Source: Harmonia axyridis
Taxonomy: Eukaryota; Arthropoda; Insecta; Coleoptera; Coccinellidae
Direction: 5' to 3'
NCBI RefSeq assembly: GCF_914767665.1
Contig: NC_059502.1
Coordinates: 50,450,031 to 50,514,030, forward strand
Length of the DNA: 64,000 nucleotides
In this document: positions 1 to 10,332 of the stretch, one piece after another
Layout: every line of letters begins with the position of its first letter
Numbering within the stretch: position 1 is the stretch's first letter
Made by a program: the position numbers and the translations under genes
The notes under the pieces: model-generated
Databases searched by the model: none
Told to the model about the DNA's origin: nothing
What the model saw: only the letters and a program-made list of their open reading frames with translations

Positions 1-355
1 TAATAATAAAATTTAACATATGAATTTCTATAAAAACGATTATTGAATTTTTCTTATATCCTGAAATGATGGGACGTAAAACAATAACAAAAATTATATG
101 AAACAAAAAAAAATTAAATAACAACACAAATAGGACGGTGAATGAACAAACCCATTACAGTTATAAAAAAATATACTCAATAAATTCTTTCAACAGATGT
201 TGCATATCACATTCGAAGAAATTTATCTGCAACCATCAAGAATTTTGTTATCGCACCACATTTTCAATTGAAGAGATAACATTCCTATTTCCACCAATTG
301 GAGCTAATGCATATTTGATGACTTTCTCTTATTGAGTCATTATAGAAAGAAGAGA
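1..355 (+). other. Spacer in front of copy 1
   Basis: AT-rich intergenic part of the repeat, entered partway through. It holds a variable A-run (near 107-114) and a 65-codon open frame (138-335) that I do not regard as a proven gene. There is no sign of another gene. Confidence 0.6.
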
Positions 356-394
356 TATATATAAGTTGCCTGAAACTCAAAAATTACCTCAGTA
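356..394 (+). promoter_or_regulatory. Core promoter of copy 1, canonical TATA class
   Basis: TATATATAAG lies at 356-365, and an insect-type initiator TCAGTA lies at 389-394 with its A at 391. The TATAAG core starts 31 bp before that A. From 391 to the start codon at 476 there is no ATG, so the first ATG of the predicted transcript is the 164-codon frame. The same arrangement (TATA at ATG-120, initiator A at ATG-85) precedes copies 1, 3, 4, 6, 8, 10, 12, 14, 36, 37, 42, 46, 48, 50, 52 and 55. The initiator word is kept in all copies. Inferred from sequence only. Confidence 0.55.
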
Positions 395-475
395 TTTTTG
401 TGAAAGGCATTCTGTGAATAACGTGTTTGCATAGTGAATAATTTCAATCTTTTTCGTAATTGAACAATTCAAAAC

Positions 476-970
476 ATGAACATAATGAATGAAAAGGTGA
501 TTTTGAAATCGGGATTGAGGAAATTGAAAAATCATAAACTGAACATAAGGAATACTTTAATGATCAAGAAAATAGTTACCAAAGTGAAAGATATTCAAAA
601 TGGCGAGTTAAGGGATGTGTCAAATATCAGTTGGAAATCTGAGAAATCTACAACTGAGCCGTATCGCGAAAAAATTTGTGATGCAGAAAAACAGAACATT
701 AAAATGAAAAATGATTCAGTTATTGTGAATATGAACTCAGAACCTGAATATGAAGAAGACAAAACAAAAGAAGAGGATAAAATTCATTTGAATACATGCT
801 TGAGAAATGCTTTTCTGATCAAGAAAATTCTTGAAATTACAGCATCTCAAATGAAAAAGGGTTTTAAGACCGAAAAATTCAATCAATATAGTGTAACCTT
901 AAAAAAGAAAAGAAATAATTTCCGTAGACATAAAAATTTCTATTTCAAAATTCCAAATCGAGCTCTATAA
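476..970 (+). CDS. Array gene copy 1: 164-aa Lys/Asn-rich basic protein, unknown family
   Basis: No known family recognised. The consensus protein has 164 residues, about 27 Lys and 9 Arg against 20 Asp/Glu, with no signal peptide and no membrane segment. Residues 1-38 are basic, 88-102 form an acidic patch (SEPEYEEDKTKEED), and 127-162 are strongly basic with an NLS-like KKKRNNFRR at 143-151. The motif RNTLLIKKIV (25-34) recurs as RNAFLIKKIL (110-119), so an internal duplication is likely. The start is chosen because it is the first ATG after the predicted initiator and sits in CAAAACATG; a second ATG lies at codon 4. A DNA- or RNA-binding role is possible from charge alone but is speculation. 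Changes from consensus here: L29M, N35T, E36K, D44E, G65E, Q153K. Confidence 0.55.
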   Translation: MNIMNEKVILKSGLRKLKNHKLNIRNTLMIKKIVTKVKDIQNGELRDVSNISWKSEKSTTEPYREKICDAEKQNIKMKNDSVIVNMNSEPEYEEDKTKEEDKIHLNTCLRNAFLIKKILEITASQMKKGFKTEKFNQYSVTLKKKRNNFRRHKNFYFKIPNRAL

Positions 971-998
971 TGATGTTATATTTCACGTTATTGAATTA

Positions 999-1004
999 AA
1001 TAAA
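999..1004 (+). terminator. Poly(A) signal AATAAA of copy 1
   Basis: AATAAA begins 29 bp after the end of the stop codon, and a GT-rich TTTGTTGT follows at 1046-1053. This layout recurs in every unit except copies 50, 51, 52 and 54, which have AATAAT. The predicted mRNA, from 391 to about 1020, would be roughly 0.6 kb. Confidence 0.5.
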
Positions 1005-1033
1005 TAACTCTTCAAAAAAACATAAAAATAATG

Positions 1034-1067
1034 TATATAAGACCATTTGTTGTATCATTGATTAGTA
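1034..1067 (+). promoter_or_regulatory. Possible second core promoter in the spacer
   Basis: TATATAAG (1034-1041) is followed by TTAGTA (1062-1067), whose A at 1064 is 30 bp from the TATA start. Several short ATG frames lie between it and the 65-codon frame, so it would not obviously serve a protein. It overlaps the GT-rich poly(A) region. The box is mutated after copy 16 (TATGTAAG, 17464), copy 18 (19654) and copy 46 (TATTTAAG, 50315), so it may be coincidental or may make a non-coding transcript. Confidence 0.25.
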
Positions 1068-1232
1068 CTCTGTTCGATTAGTTGATGTATCTGAATAATA
1101 ATAAAATTTAACATATGAATTTCTATAAAAACGATTATTGAATTTTTCTTATATCCTGAAATGATGGGACGTAAAACAATAACAAAAATTATATGAAACA
1201 AAAAAAAATTAAATAACAACACAAATAGGACG

Positions 1233-1430
1233 GTGAATGAACAAACCCATTACAGTTATAAAAAATTATACTCAATAAATTCTTTCAACAGATGTTGCAT
1301 ATCACATTCGAAGAAATTTATCTGCAACCATCAAGAATTTTGTTATCGCACCACATTTTCAATTGAAGAGATAACATTCCTATTTCCACCAATTGGAGCT
1401 AATGCATATTTGATGACTTTCTCTTATTGA
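1233..1430 (+). other. 65-codon spacer reading frame (representative)
   Basis: This open frame, beginning MNEQTHYSYKK, occurs in every spacer with few changes and has four cysteines. Its ATG context (GGTGAATG, T at -3) is poor, several ATGs precede it, and it lies upstream of the predicted transcription start of the main gene. In a few units it is extended upstream (14336, 59995, 62187) when the A-run length puts an earlier ATG in frame, or extended past its stop (33218, 37598). I see no evidence that it is translated. Confidence 0.2.
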
Positions 1431-1450
1431 GTCATTATAGAAAGAAGAGA

Positions 1451-1488
1451 TATATAGAAGTTGCCTGAAACTTAAAATCACCTCAGTA
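1451..1488 (+). promoter_or_regulatory. Core promoter of copy 2, weakened TATA class
   Basis: TATATAGAAG replaces TATATATAAG (one T-to-G change), and the interval to the initiator (TCAGTA, A at 1485) is 1 bp shorter. This second class precedes about 41 of the 57 copies. It still contains TATATA but loses the TATAAG core. Whether it lowers expression is an inference. Confidence 0.45.
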
Positions 1489-1569
1489 TTTTCGTGAAAG
1501 GCATTCTGTGAATAACGTGTTTGCATAGTGAATAATTTCAATCTTTTTCGTAATTGAACAATTCAAAAC

Positions 1570-2064
1570 ATGAACATAATGAATGAAAAGGTGATTTTGA
1601 AATCATGATTGAGGAAATTGAAAAATCATAAACTGAACATAAGGAATACTCTACTGATCAAGAAAATAGTTAACGAAGTGAAAGATATTCAAAATGGCGA
1701 CTTAAGGGATGTGTCAAATATCAGTTGGAAATCTGAGAAATCTACAACTGAGCCGTATCGCGGAAAAATTTGTGATGCAGAAAAACAGAACATTAAAATG
1801 AAAAATGATTCAGTTATTGTGAATATGAACTCAGAACCTGAATATGAAGAAGACAAAACAAAAGAAGAGGATAAAATTCATTTGAATACATGCTTGAGAA
1901 ATGCTTTTCTGATCAAGAAAATTCTTGAAATTACAGCATCTCAAATGAAAAAGGGTTTTAAGACCGAAAAATTCAATCAATATAGTGTAACCTTAAAAAA
2001 GAAAAGAAATAATTTTCGTAGACATCAAAATTTCTATTTCAAAATTCCAAATCGAGCTCTATAA
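1570..2064 (+). pseudogene. Array gene copy 2, broken by early stop
   Basis: The frame starts normally, but codon 13 is TGA (1606-1608) because TCGGGA has become TCATGA. The rest of the frame is open to the usual stop. Copy 5 carries the same lesion, so the broken copy was amplified with its neighbours. Confidence 0.75.
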
Positions 2065-2665
2065 TGATGTTATATTTCACGTTATTGAATTAAATAAATT
2101 ACTCTTCAAAAAAACATAAAAATAATGTATATAAGACCATTTGTTGTATCATTGATTAGTACTCTGATCGATTAGTTGATGTATCTGAATAATAATAAAA
2201 TTTAACATATGAATTTCTATAAAAACGATTATTGAATTTTTCTTATATCCTGAAATGATGGGACGTAAAACAATAACAAAAATTATATGAAACAAAAAAA
2301 AAATTAAATAACAACACAAATAGGACGGTGAATGAACAAACCCATTACAGTTATAAAAAAATATACTCAATAAATTCTTTCAACAGATGTTGCATATCAC
2401 ATTCGAAGAAATTTATCTGCAACCATCAAGAATTTTGTTATCGCACCACATTTTCAATTGAAGAGATAACATTCCTATTTCCACCAATTGGAGCTAATGC
2501 ATATTTGATGACTTTCTCTTATTGAGTCATTATAGAAAGAAGAGATATATATAAGTTGCCTGAAACTCAAAAATTACCTCAGTATTTTTGTGAAAGGCAT
2601 TCTGTGAATAACGTGTTTGCATAGTGAATAATTTCAATCTTTTTCGTAATTGAACAATTCAAAAC

Positions 2666-3160
2666 ATGAACATAATGAATGAAAAGGTGATTTTGAAATC
2701 GGGATTGAGGAAATTGAAAAATCATAAACTGAACATAAGGAATACTTTACTGATCAAGAAAATAGTTAACGAAGTGAAATATATTCTAAATGGCGACTTA
2801 AGGGATGTGTCAAATATCAGTTGGAAATCTGAGAAATCTACAACTGAGCCGTATCGCGGAAAAATTTGTGATGCAGAAAAACAGAACATTAAAATGAAAA
2901 ATGATTCAGTTATTGTGAATATGAACTCAGAACCTGAATATGAAGAAGACAAAACAAAAGAAGAGGATAAAATTCATTTGAATACATGCTTGAGAAATGC
3001 TTTTCTGATCAAGAAAATTCTTGAAATTACAGCATCTCAAATGAAAAAGGGTTTTAAGACCGAAAAATTCAATCAATATAGTGTAACCTTAAAAAAGAAA
3101 AGAAATAATTTTCGTAGACATCAAAATTTCTATTTCAAAATTCCAAATCGAGCTCTATAA
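2666..3160 (+). CDS. Array gene copy 3, intact
   Basis: Full 164 codons with D39Y and Q41L. It has a canonical TATA-class promoter but consensus residues at 29, 35 and 44, so promoter class and coding class are uncoupled. Same general features as copy 1. Confidence 0.5.
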   Translation: MNIMNEKVILKSGLRKLKNHKLNIRNTLLIKKIVNEVKYILNGDLRDVSNISWKSEKSTTEPYRGKICDAEKQNIKMKNDSVIVNMNSEPEYEEDKTKEEDKIHLNTCLRNAFLIKKILEITASQMKKGFKTEKFNQYSVTLKKKRNNFRRHQNFYFKIPNRAL

Positions 3161-3760
3161 TGATGTTATATTTCACGTTATTGAATTAAATAAATTACTC
3201 TTCAAAAAAACATAAAAATAATGTATATAAGACCATTTGTTGTATCATTGATTAGTACTCTGTTCGATTAGTTGATGTATCTGAATAATAATAAAATTTA
3301 ACATATGAATTTCTATAAAAACGATTATTGAATTTTTCTTATATCCTGAAATGATGGGACGTAAAACAATAACAAAAATTATATGAAACAAAAAAAAATT
3401 AAATAACAACACAAATAGGACGGTGAATGAACAAACCCATTACAGTTATAAAAAAATATACTCAATAAATTCTTTCAACAGATGTTGCATATCACATTCG
3501 AAGAAATTTATCTGCAACCATCAAGAATTTTGTTATCGCACCACATTTTCAATTGAAGAGATAACATTCCTATTTCCACCAATTGGAGCTAATGCATATT
3601 TGATGACTTTCTCTTATTGAGTCATTATAGAAAGAAGAGATATATATAAGTTGCCTGAAACTCAAAAATTACCTCAGTATTTTTGTGAAAGGCATTCTGT
3701 GAATAACGTGTTTGCATAGTGAATAATTTCAATCTTTTTCGTAATTGAACAATTCAAAAC

Positions 3761-4255
3761 ATGAACATAATGAATGAAAAGGTGATTTTGAAATCGGGAT
3801 TGAGGAAATTGAAAAATCATAAACTGAACATAAGGAATACTTTACTGATCAAGAAAATAGTTACCAAAGTGAAAGATATTCAAAATGGCGAGTTAAGGGA
3901 TGTGTCAAATATCAGTTGGAAATCTGAGAAATCTACAACTGAGCCGTATCGCGAAAAAATTTGTGATGCAGAAAAACAGAACATTAAAATGAAAAATGAT
4001 TCAGTTATTGTGAATATGAACTCAGAACCTGAATATGAAGAAGACAAAACAAAAGAAGAGGATAAAATTCATTTGAATACATGCTTGAGAAATGCTTTTC
4101 TGATCAAGAAAATTCTTGAAATTACAGCATCTCAAATGAAAAAGGGTTTTAAGACCGAAAAATTCAATCAATATAGTGTAACCTTAAAAAAGAAAAGAAA
4201 TAATTTCCGTAGACATAAAAATTTCTATTTCAAAATTCCAAATCGAGCTCTATAA
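3761..4255 (+). CDS. Array gene copy 4, intact
   Basis: Block partner of copy 1. It shares N35T, E36K, D44E, G65E and Q153K but keeps Leu29. Canonical TATA promoter (3641-3650). Confidence 0.5.
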   Translation: MNIMNEKVILKSGLRKLKNHKLNIRNTLLIKKIVTKVKDIQNGELRDVSNISWKSEKSTTEPYREKICDAEKQNIKMKNDSVIVNMNSEPEYEEDKTKEEDKIHLNTCLRNAFLIKKILEITASQMKKGFKTEKFNQYSVTLKKKRNNFRRHKNFYFKIPNRAL

Positions 4256-4854
4256 TGATGTTATATTTCACGTTATTGAATTAAATAAATAACTCTTCAA
4301 AAAAACATAAAAATAATGTATATAAGACCATTTGTTGTATCATTGATTAGTACTCTGTTCGATTAGTTGATGTATCTGAATAATAATAAAATTTAACATA
4401 TGAATTTCTATAAAAACGATTATTGAATTTTTCTTATATCCTGAAATGATGGGACGTAAAACAATAACAAAAATTATATGAAACAAAAAAAAATTAAATA
4501 ACAACACAAATAGGACGGTGAATGAACAAACCCATTACAGTTATAAAAAATTATACTCAATAAATTCTTTCAACAGATGTTGCATATCACATTCGAAGAA
4601 ATTTATCTGCAACCATCAAGAATTTTGTTATCGCACCACATTTTCAATTGAAGAGATAACATTCCTATTTCCACCAATTGGAGCTAATGCATATTTGATG
4701 ACTTTCTCTTATTGAGTCATTATAGAAAGAAGAGATATATAGAAGTTGCCTGAAACTTAAAATCACCTCAGTATTTTCGTGAAAGGCATTCTGTGAATAA
4801 CGTGTTTGCATAGTGAATAATTTCAATCTTTTTCGTAATTGAACAATTCAAAAC

Positions 4855-5349
4855 ATGAACATAATGAATGAAAAGGTGATTTTGAAATCATGATTGAGGA
4901 AATTGAAAAATCATAAACTGAACATAAGGAATACTCTACTGATCAAGAAAATAGTTAACGAAGTGAAAGATATTCAAAATGGCGACTTAAGGGATGTGTC
5001 AAATATCAGTTGGAAATCTGAGAAATCTACAACTGAGCCGTATCGCGGAAAAATTTGTGATGCAGAAAAACAGAACATTAAAATGAAAAATGATTCAGTT
5101 ATTGTGAATATGAACTCAGAACCTGAATATGAAGAAGACAAAACAAAAGAAGAGGATAAAATTCATTTGAATACATGCTTGAGAAATGCTTTTCTGATCA
5201 AGAAAATTCTTGAAATTACAGCATCTCAAATGAAAAAGGGTTTTAAGACCGAAAAATTCAATCAATATAGTGTAACCTTAAAAAAGAAAAGAAATAATTT
5301 TCGTAGACATCAAAATTTCTATTTCAAAATTCCAAATCGAGCTCTATAA
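4855..5349 (+). pseudogene. Array gene copy 5, broken by early stop
   Basis: TGA at codon 13 (4891-4893), the same lesion as copy 2. The remainder of the frame is open. Weakened TATA class. Confidence 0.75.
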
Positions 5350-5950
5350 TGATGTTATATTTCACGTTATTGAATTAAATAAATTACTCTTCAAAAAAAC
5401 ATAAAAATAATGTATATAAGACCATTTGTTGTATCATTGATTAGTACTCTGATCGATTAGTTGATGTATCTGAATAATAATAAAATTTAACATATGAATT
5501 TCTATAAAAACGATTATTGAATTTTTCTTATATCCTGAAATGATGGGACGTAAAACAATAACAAAAATTATATGAAACAAAAAAAAAATTAAATAACAAC
5601 ACAAATAGGACGGTGAATGAACAAACCCATTACAGTTATAAAAAAATATACTCAATAAATTCTTTCAACAGATGTTGCATATCACATTCGAAGAAATTTA
5701 TCTGCAACCATCAAGAATTTTGTTATCGCACCACATTTTCAATTGAAGAGATAACATTCCTATTTCCACCAATTGGAGCTAATGCATATTTGATGACTTT
5801 CTCTTATTGAGTCATTATAGAAAGAAGAGATATATATAAGTTGCCTGAAACTCAAAAATTACCTCAGTATTTTTGTGAAAGGCATTCTGTGAATAACGTG
5901 TTTGCATAGTGAATAATTTCAATCTTTTTCGTAATTGAACAATTCAAAAC

Positions 5951-6445
5951 ATGAACATAATGAATGAAAAGGTGATTTTGAAATCGGGATTGAGGAAATT
6001 GAAAAATCATAAACTGAACATAAGGAATACTTTACTGATCAAGAAAATAGTTAACGAAGTGAAATATATTCTAAATGGCGACTTAAGGGATGTGTCAAAT
6101 ATCAGTTGGAAATCTGAGAAATCTACAACTGAGCCGTATCGCGGAAAAATTTGTGATGCAGAAAAACAGAACATTAAAATGAAAAATGATTCAGTTATTG
6201 TGAATATGAACTCAGAACCTGAATATGAAGAAGACAAAACAAAAGAAGAGGATAAAATTCATTTGAATACATGCTTGAGAAATGCTTTTCTGATCAAGAA
6301 AATTCTTGAAATTACAGCATCTCAAATGAAAAAGGGTTTTAAGACCGAAAAATTCAATCAATATAGTGTAACCTTAAAAAAGAAAAGAAATAATTTTCGT
6401 AGACATCAAAATTTCTATTTCAAAATTCCAAATCGAGCTCTATAA
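5951..6445 (+). CDS. Array gene copy 6, intact
   Basis: Block partner of copy 3, with D39Y and Q41L. Canonical TATA promoter. Confidence 0.5.
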   Translation: MNIMNEKVILKSGLRKLKNHKLNIRNTLLIKKIVNEVKYILNGDLRDVSNISWKSEKSTTEPYRGKICDAEKQNIKMKNDSVIVNMNSEPEYEEDKTKEEDKIHLNTCLRNAFLIKKILEITASQMKKGFKTEKFNQYSVTLKKKRNNFRRHQNFYFKIPNRAL

Positions 6446-7045
6446 TGATGTTATATTTCACGTTATTGAATTAAATAAATTACTCTTCAAAAAAACATAA
6501 AAATAATGTATATAAGACCATTTGTTGTATCATTGATTAGTACTCTGTTCGATTAGTTGATGTATCTGAATATTAATAAAATTTAACATATGAATTTCTA
6601 TAAAAACGATTATTGAATTTTTCTTATATCCTGAAATGATGGGACGTAAAACAATAACAAAAATTATATGAAACAAAAAAAAAATTAAATAACAACACAA
6701 ATAGGACGGTGAATGAACAAACCCATTACAGTTATAAAAAATTATACTCAATAAATTCTTTCAACAGATGTTGCATATCACATTCGAAGAAATTTATCTG
6801 CAACCATCAAGAATTTTGTTATCGCACCACATTTTCAATTGAAGAGATAACATTCCTATTTCCACCAATTGGAGCTAATGCATATTTGATGACTTTCTCT
6901 TATTGAGTCATTATAGAAAGAAGAGATATATAGAAGTTGCCTGAAACTTAAAATCACCTCAGTATTTTCGTGAAAGGCATTCTGTGAATAACGTGTTTGC
7001 ATAGTGAATAATTTCAATCTTTTTCGTAATTGAACAATTCAAAAC

Positions 7046-7540
7046 ATGAACATAATGAATGAAAAGGTGATTTTGAAATCGGGATTGAGGAAATTGAAAA
7101 ATCATAAACTGAACATAAGGAATACTCTACTGATCAAGAAAATAGTTAACGAAGTGAAAGATATTCAAAATGGCGACTTAAGGGATGTGTCAAATATCAG
7201 TTGGAAATCTGAGAAATCTACAACTGAGCCGTATCGCGGAAAAATTTGTGATGCAGAAAAACAGAACATTAAAATGAAAAATGATTCAGTTATTGTGAAT
7301 ATGAACTCAGAACCTGAATATGAAAAAGACAAAACAAAAGAAGAGGATAAAATTCATTTGAATACATGCTTGAGAAATGCTTTTCTGATCAAGAAAATTC
7401 TTGAAATTACAGCATCTCAAATGAAAAAGGGTTTTAAGACCGAAAAATTCAATCAATATAGTATAACCTTAAAAAAGAAAAGAAATAATTTTCGTAGACA
7501 TCAAAATTTCTATTTCAAAATTCCAAATCGAGCTCTATAA
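7046..7540 (+). CDS. Array gene copy 7, intact
   Basis: 164 codons with E94K in the acidic patch and V140I. Leu28 is CTA, as in copies 2, 5, 9 and 11. Weakened TATA class. Confidence 0.5.
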   Translation: MNIMNEKVILKSGLRKLKNHKLNIRNTLLIKKIVNEVKDIQNGDLRDVSNISWKSEKSTTEPYRGKICDAEKQNIKMKNDSVIVNMNSEPEYEKDKTKEEDKIHLNTCLRNAFLIKKILEITASQMKKGFKTEKFNQYSITLKKKRNNFRRHQNFYFKIPNRAL

Positions 7541-8141
7541 TGATGTTATATTTCACGTTATTGAATTAAATAAATTACTCTTCAAAAAAACATAGAAATA
7601 ATGTATATAAGACCATTTGTTGTATCATTGATTAGTACTCTGATCGATTAGTTGATGTATCTGAATAATAATAAAATTTAACATATGAATTTCTATAAAA
7701 ACGATTATTGAATTTTTCTTATATCCTGAAATGATGGGACGTAAAACAATAACAAAAATTATATGAAACAAAAAAAAAATTAAATAACAACACAAATAGG
7801 ACGGTGAATGAACAAACCCATTACAGTTATAAAAAATTATACTCAATAAATTCTTTCAACAGATGTTGCATATCACATTCGAAGAAATTTATCTGCAACC
7901 ATCAAGAATTTTGTTATCGCACCACATTTTCAATTGAAGAGATAACATTCCTATTTCCACCAATTGGAGCTAATGCATATTTGATGACTTTCTCTTATTG
8001 AGTCATTATAGAAAGAAGAGATATATATAAGTTGCCTGAAACTCAAAAATTACCTCAGTATTTTTGTGAAAGGCATTCTGTGAATAACGTGTTTGCATAG
8101 TGAATAATTTCAATCTTTTTCGTAATTGAACAATTCAAAAC

Positions 8142-8636
8142 ATGAACATAATGAATGAAAAGGTGATTTTGAAATCGGGATTGAGGAAATTGAAAAATCA
8201 TAAACTGAACATAAGGAATACTTTAATGATCAAGAAAATAGTTACCGAAGTGAAAGATATTCAAAATGGCGAGTTAAGGGATGTGTCAAATATCAGTTGG
8301 AAATCTGAGAAATCTACAACTGAGCCGTATCGCGAAAAAATTTGTGATGCAGAAAAACAGAACATTAAAATGAAAAATGATTCAGTTATTGTGAATATGA
8401 ACTCAGAACCTGAATATGAAGAAGACAAAACAAAAGAAGAGGATAAAATTCATTTGAATACATGCTTGAGAAATGCTTTTCTGATCAAGAAAATTCTTGA
8501 AATTACAGCATCTCAAATGAAAAAGGGTTTTAAGACCGAAAAATTCAATCAATATAGTGTAACCTTAAAAAAGAAAAGAAATAATTTCCGTAGACATCAA
8601 AATTTCTATTTCAAAATTCCAAATCGAGCTCTATAA
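8142..8636 (+). CDS. Array gene copy 8, intact
   Basis: 164 codons with L29M, N35T, D44E and G65E. Canonical TATA promoter. Confidence 0.5.
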   Translation: MNIMNEKVILKSGLRKLKNHKLNIRNTLMIKKIVTEVKDIQNGELRDVSNISWKSEKSTTEPYREKICDAEKQNIKMKNDSVIVNMNSEPEYEEDKTKEEDKIHLNTCLRNAFLIKKILEITASQMKKGFKTEKFNQYSVTLKKKRNNFRRHQNFYFKIPNRAL

Positions 8637-9236
8637 TGATGTTATATTTCACGTTATTGAATTAAATAAATTACTCTTCAAAAAAACATAAAAATAATGT
8701 ATATAAGACCATTTGTTGTATCATTGATTAGTACTCTGTTCGATTAGTTGATGTATCTGAATAATAATAAAATTTAACATATGAATTTCTATAAAAACGA
8801 TTATTGAATTTTTCTTATATCCTGAAATGATGGGACGTAAAACAATAACAAAAATTATATGAAACAAAACAAAAATTAAATAACAACACAAATAGGACGG
8901 TGAATGAACAAACCCATTACAGTTATAAAAAATTATACTCAATAAATTCTTTCAACAGATGTTGCATATCACATTCGAAGAAATTTATCTGCAACCATCA
9001 AGAATTTTGTTATCGCACCACATTTTCAATTGAAGAGATAACATTCCAATTTCCACCAATTGGAGCTAATGCATATTTGATGACTTTCTCTTATTGAGTC
9101 ATTATAGAAAGAAGAGATATATAGAAGTTGCCTGAAACTTAAAATTACCTCAGTATTTTCGTGAAAGGCATTCTGTGAATAACGTGTTTGCATAGTGAAT
9201 AATTTCAATCTTTTTCGTAATTGAACAATTCAAAAC

Positions 9237-9731
9237 ATGAACATAATGAATGAAAAGGTGATTTTGAAATCGGGATTGAGGAAATTGAAAAATCATAAAC
9301 TGAACATAAGGAATACTCTACTGATCAAGAAAATAGTTAACGAAGTGAAAGATATTCAAAATGGCGACTAAAGGGATGTGTCAAATATCAGTTGGAAATC
9401 TGAGAAATCTACAACTGAGCCGTATCGCGGAAAAATTTGTGATGCAGAAAAACAGAACATTAAAATGAAAAATGATTCAGTTATTGTGAATATGAATTCA
9501 GAACCTGAATATGAAGAAGACAAAACAAAAGAAGAGGATAAAATTCATTTGAATACATGCTTGAGAAATGCTTTTCTGATCAAGAAAATTCTTGAAATTA
9601 CAGCATCTCAAATGAAAAAGGGTTTTAAGACCGAAAAATTCAATCAATATAGTGTAACCTTAAAAAAGAAAAGAAATAATTTTCGTAGACATCAAAATTT
9701 CTATTTCAAAATTCCAAATCGAGCTCTATAA
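9237..9731 (+). pseudogene. Array gene copy 9, broken by stop at codon 45
   Basis: TTA of Leu45 has become TAA (9369-9371), leaving a 44-residue peptide; the downstream frame stays open. Shared with copy 13. The preceding spacer has an A-run interrupted by C (CAAAACAAAAATT). Confidence 0.75.
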
Positions 9732-10332
9732 TGATGTTATATTTCACGTTATTGAATTAAATAAATTACTCTTCAAAAAAACATAAAAATAATGTATATA
9801 AGACCATTTGTTGTATCATTGATTAGTACTCTGTTCGATTAGTTGATGTATCTGAATATTAATAAAATTTAACATATGAATTTCTATAAAAACGATTATT
9901 GAATTTTTCTTATATCCTGAAATGATGGGACGTAAAACAATAACAAAAATTATATGAAACAAAAAAAAAATTAAATAACAACACAAATAGGACGGTGAAT
10001 GAACAAACCCATCACAGTTATAAAAAATTATACTCATTAAATTTTTTCAACAGATGTTGCATATCACATTCGAAGAAATTTATCTGCAACCATCAAGAAT
10101 TTTGTTATCGCACCACATTTTCAATTGAAGAGATAACATTCCTATTTCCACCAATTGGAGCTAATGCATATTTGATGACTTTCTCTTATTGAGTCATTAT
10201 AGAAAGAAGAGATATATATAAGTTGCCTGAAACTCAAAAATTACCTCAGTATTTTTGTGAAAGGCATTCTGTGAATAACGTGTTTGCATAGTGAATAATT
10301 TCAATCTTTTTCGTAATTGAACAATTCAAAAC

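Larger units (their letters stand above)
1005..1450 (+). other. Intergenic spacer between copies 1 and 2 (representative of all spacers)
   Basis: About 440 bp of AT-rich sequence, repeated before every copy. It contains a second TATA-like element (1034-1041), a variable A-run after ATATGAAAC (8 to 11 A among copies) and a 65-codon frame (1233-1430). A 73-codon antisense frame exists here in many units but shows no sign of being a gene. I see no RNA gene. Confidence 0.6.
1..3285 (+). repeat. Higher-order block A1 (copies 1-3)
   Basis: This three-unit block is repeated at 3286-6570 with an offset of 3,285 bp. Shared marks are the Lys153/Glu65 copy (1 and 4), the codon-13 TGA copy (2 and 5) and the Tyr39/Leu41 copy (3 and 6). 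The one difference I noticed is codon 29, ATG in copy 1 and CTG in copy 4. Confidence 0.85.
3286..6570 (+). repeat. Higher-order block A2 (copies 4-6)
   Basis: Second copy of the three-unit block at 1-3285. The match ends near 6571, where the spacer changes from TAATAATAAA to TATTAATAAA. Confidence 0.85.

Noticed and set aside
476..970. Centromeric satellite with a CENP-B box
   Set aside because: TCGGG occurs in GAAATCGGGATT, but the full CENP-B box pattern is not present.
2149..2370. 73-codon hydrophobic antisense frame in most spacers
   Set aside because: It runs antisense through the AT-rich spacer and its hydrophobicity follows from A-rich sense DNA. It has no promoter or poly(A) signal on that strand and is disrupted in several units.
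2722..2952. Antisense frames inside the 164-codon gene (also 33592-33789, 36877-37074, 51112-51336)
   Set aside because: Shadows of the sense frame that appear only in copies with particular substitutions.
9026..9208. 60-codon antisense frame over the promoter (also 13408, 15600)
   Set aside because: Present in only three related units and caused by single-base variants.
9378..9731. 117-codon frame starting at GTG after the codon-45 stop, and similar GTG/TTG starts at 1609, 13760, 34534, 55038
   Set aside because: Non-ATG starts are not expected in a eukaryotic gene. These are remnants of interrupted copies.
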